A stretch of DNA of 64,000 bases from an uncultured Flavobacteriaceae bacterium. GTDB taxonomy: Bacteria; Bacteroidota; Bacteroidia; Flavobacteriales; Flavobacteriaceae. Under the pieces are notes generated by a model, which was not told the DNA's origin, ran no database searches, and was given only the letters and a program-made list of their open reading frames with translations. A program made the position numbers and the translations under genes. The DNA lies in assembly GCA_947500435.1 (NCBI GenBank), contig CANMRV010000003.1, positions 227,271 through 291,270 on the forward strand, read 5' to 3'. Numbering within the stretch: position 1 is the stretch's first letter; every line of letters starts with the position of its first letter. Positions 62,740 through 64,000 of this stretch are shown here, piece by piece.

Positions 62740-63999
62740 TTACTCTGTTTTGAGCCAATTTCTTCTTCTTGCTAACTCCATTTTGGAAGGAGTAACGCCC
62801 TCTTTTTCTGAAAGGAATATTTTGTAATACGGATCAGGTTCTAGAATTACCATTGTAGTTTTTTCAACACCAAACCTCTTAAAACGAATTTGTAAACTAT
62901 CTCCCACCTTAAATTTTTTGATAAGGTTTTCAAATTTTTCTTCTTTGGATAAAGATTGATTTTTAACAGAAACAATCTCATCTCCCTTATCCAGTCCTGC
63001 TTTATAAGCTGGACTCCCAATTTTCACATTTCGTTGTATTCTTCCTACGGAATCTTTGACTTTAACGCTTACTCCGAAATAAGGAGTGTCAAGGTTTTGT
63101 TGCAAAACAACCCCGACCGAAGTGAGCAAATCTTTATAATTGGGCATTCCACTTTTATAGATATAATTATTGAAAAAGTTGTCTCCGAAGGATTTACCAG
63201 CGAATTCACTGAGCGTCTTATGAAGTCCATCTACAGTATACGGGACTTCATTTTTACCATAGGTTTTCCATACTAGTTTCATATAATCATCGAGGTTAAG
63301 CCCTTTTTCTCTAAGGGATAAATCAAGCGCCAAGCCTAAAACACTCCCGTAGGAGTAATAGGATATAAAAGTGTTTTCACGATTCACAGGGTCAACCGAA
63401 GTTGCCGCGTCAACGAAAGGTGCTTGAAAACTCATTTCGATAGGATTAAAGAACTGTCTCGCAGGAGAATTCCAAACATAATTAAATGTTCCCGTTAATC
63501 CTTCTACATATTTTTCTGGAGAAATAATCCCTGCTCTGCATAGAATGAGATTGGTATAGTAACTGGTAAATCCTTCAGCAAACCAAAGTTCACCGCTCAT
63601 ATTGGCTTCCTCAAAATCAAAAGGTTTTAATGATTTTGGACGGATGCGTTCTACATTCCATGCATGAAAAAATTCATGAGATACGGTGCCAATATTTCTT
63701 TCCATTCCCCCATCAGCTAAGCTTCTGGTGCTTGTTAAAATGGTAGAGTTGCGATGCTCCATTCCGTCTCCGGAGGCATTCGGAATGTAACAGGCGAGAA
63801 ACGTATATTTTCCATAATCGAAAACGGGAAGTTCTCCATAAACTTCCCTTTCGGTTAAGACTACTTTTTTGACTTTCTCAAAGTATTCATCCGTTTCCTG
63901 TTCTGAACCGTTGTGATGCAATGCTAGTTGAATAGTCTGGGTTTTATCTTTTGGACCAACTTGAAATTCACGTAATTGATAGTTGCTCAGCTCTGTGGG
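62740..63999 (-). CDS. M61-family metallopeptidase with PDZ domain (N-terminus outside window)
   Basis: About 419 C-terminal residues are present; the frame remains open to the right edge (first codon reads PTELSNYQLREF). The glycyl-aminopeptidase-type M61 signature is intact: the zinc motif HEFFH, WNVERIRPKSLKPFDFE, and ELWFAEGFTSYYTNLIL with the third ligand glutamate. A helical domain follows, then a PDZ domain (about 275-375 of the visible part: GVSVKVKDSVGRIQ, GSPAYKAGLDKGDEIVSV) for substrate or partner binding, and a basic C-terminal tail. Probably exported, but the signal peptide is not in view. GNAT follows with no gap. Confidence 0.94.
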   Translation of the reverse strand, partial: PTELSNYQLREFQVGPKDKTQTIQLALHHNGSEQETDEYFEKVKKVVLTEREVYGELPVFDYGKYTFLACYIPNASGDGMEHRNSTILTSTRSLADGGMERNIGTVSHEFFHAWNVERIRPKSLKPFDFEEANMSGELWFAEGFTSYYTNLILCRAGIISPEKYVEGLTGTFNYVWNSPARQFFNPIEMSFQAPFVDAATSVDPVNRENTFISYYSYGSVLGLALDLSLREKGLNLDDYMKLVWKTYGKNEVPYTVDGLHKTLSEFAGKSFGDNFFNNYIYKSGMPNYKDLLTSVGVVLQQNLDTPYFGVSVKVKDSVGRIQRNVKIGSPAYKAGLDKGDEIVSVKNQSLSKEEKFENLIKKFKVGDSLQIRFKRFGVEKTTMVILEPDPYYKIFLSEKEGVTPSKMELARRRNWLKTE

Positions 64000-64000
64000 A

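Overview
The window is ordinary-looking chromosome of a marine-type member of the family Flavobacteriaceae (phylum Bacteroidota). The evidence is AT-rich DNA, many secreted proteins ending their signal peptides in A-Q, several TonB-dependent receptors with N-terminal carboxypeptidase-regulatory-like domains, a type IX secretion (gliding-motility type B) C-terminal domain, DUF4270, dimeric glycyl-tRNA synthetase, an atpD-atpC pair separate from the other ATP synthase genes, and many -7 promoter boxes of the Bacteroidota form TAnnTTTG. No rRNA, tRNA, CRISPR array, transposase, integrase or phage gene was recognised. Both ends cut genes (ileS on the left, an M61 peptidase on the right).

Layout. 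1-3.6 kb: ileS, a DksA-like regulator, a secreted hypothetical protein, lspA, and 5-formyltetrahydrofolate cyclo-ligase. 4.1-8.2 kb: uvrC and a patatin phospholipase fused to an outer-membrane barrel. 8.5-13.3 kb: aromatic amino acid breakdown (hppD, tryptophan 2,3-dioxygenase) with a DUF3108 protein, a lipoprotein M23 peptidase, and a strong candidate small RNA between hppD and DUF3108. 13.4-19.2 kb: pgi, a TonB receptor, a small membrane protein and a DUF1080 protein. 19.2-24.4 kb: a secreted nuclease with a lipoprotein, a divergent lamin-tail-like protein, an orphan 110-residue protein, and a two-component pair whose kinase is broken by an in-frame stop codon. 24.5-28.8 kb: katG with a divergent ankyrin protein, a Nudix hydrolase and an omega-amidase. 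28.8-37.2 kb: an Ig-like lipoprotein, comF, a coiled-coil membrane protein, glyS, a TonB receptor with a small barrel protein, and xth. 37.3-45.7 kb: one 2806-residue SprB-like repeat adhesin. 46-53 kb: an aldo/keto reductase, tiny membrane proteins, and a long leftward run panC-panD-flippase-esterase-like-small membrane proteins-radA. 52.4-62.1 kb: a half-length glycogen-synthase-type protein, DUF4270, glmS, a TonB receptor, and atpD-atpC. 62.2 kb to the end: a GNAT acetyltransferase and the M61 peptidase.

Most genes are housekeeping or envelope functions. No large unknown system is evident. The items I would look at first are the structured small RNA at 9796-9898, the single in-frame TAA in the sensor kinase, the tandem palindromes inside the atpD-atpC spacer, the perfect inverted repeat upstream of the 15.3 kb TonB receptor, and several proteins that keep a fold but have changed a catalytic or metal-binding residue (DksA-like protein, M23 peptidase, esterase-like protein).
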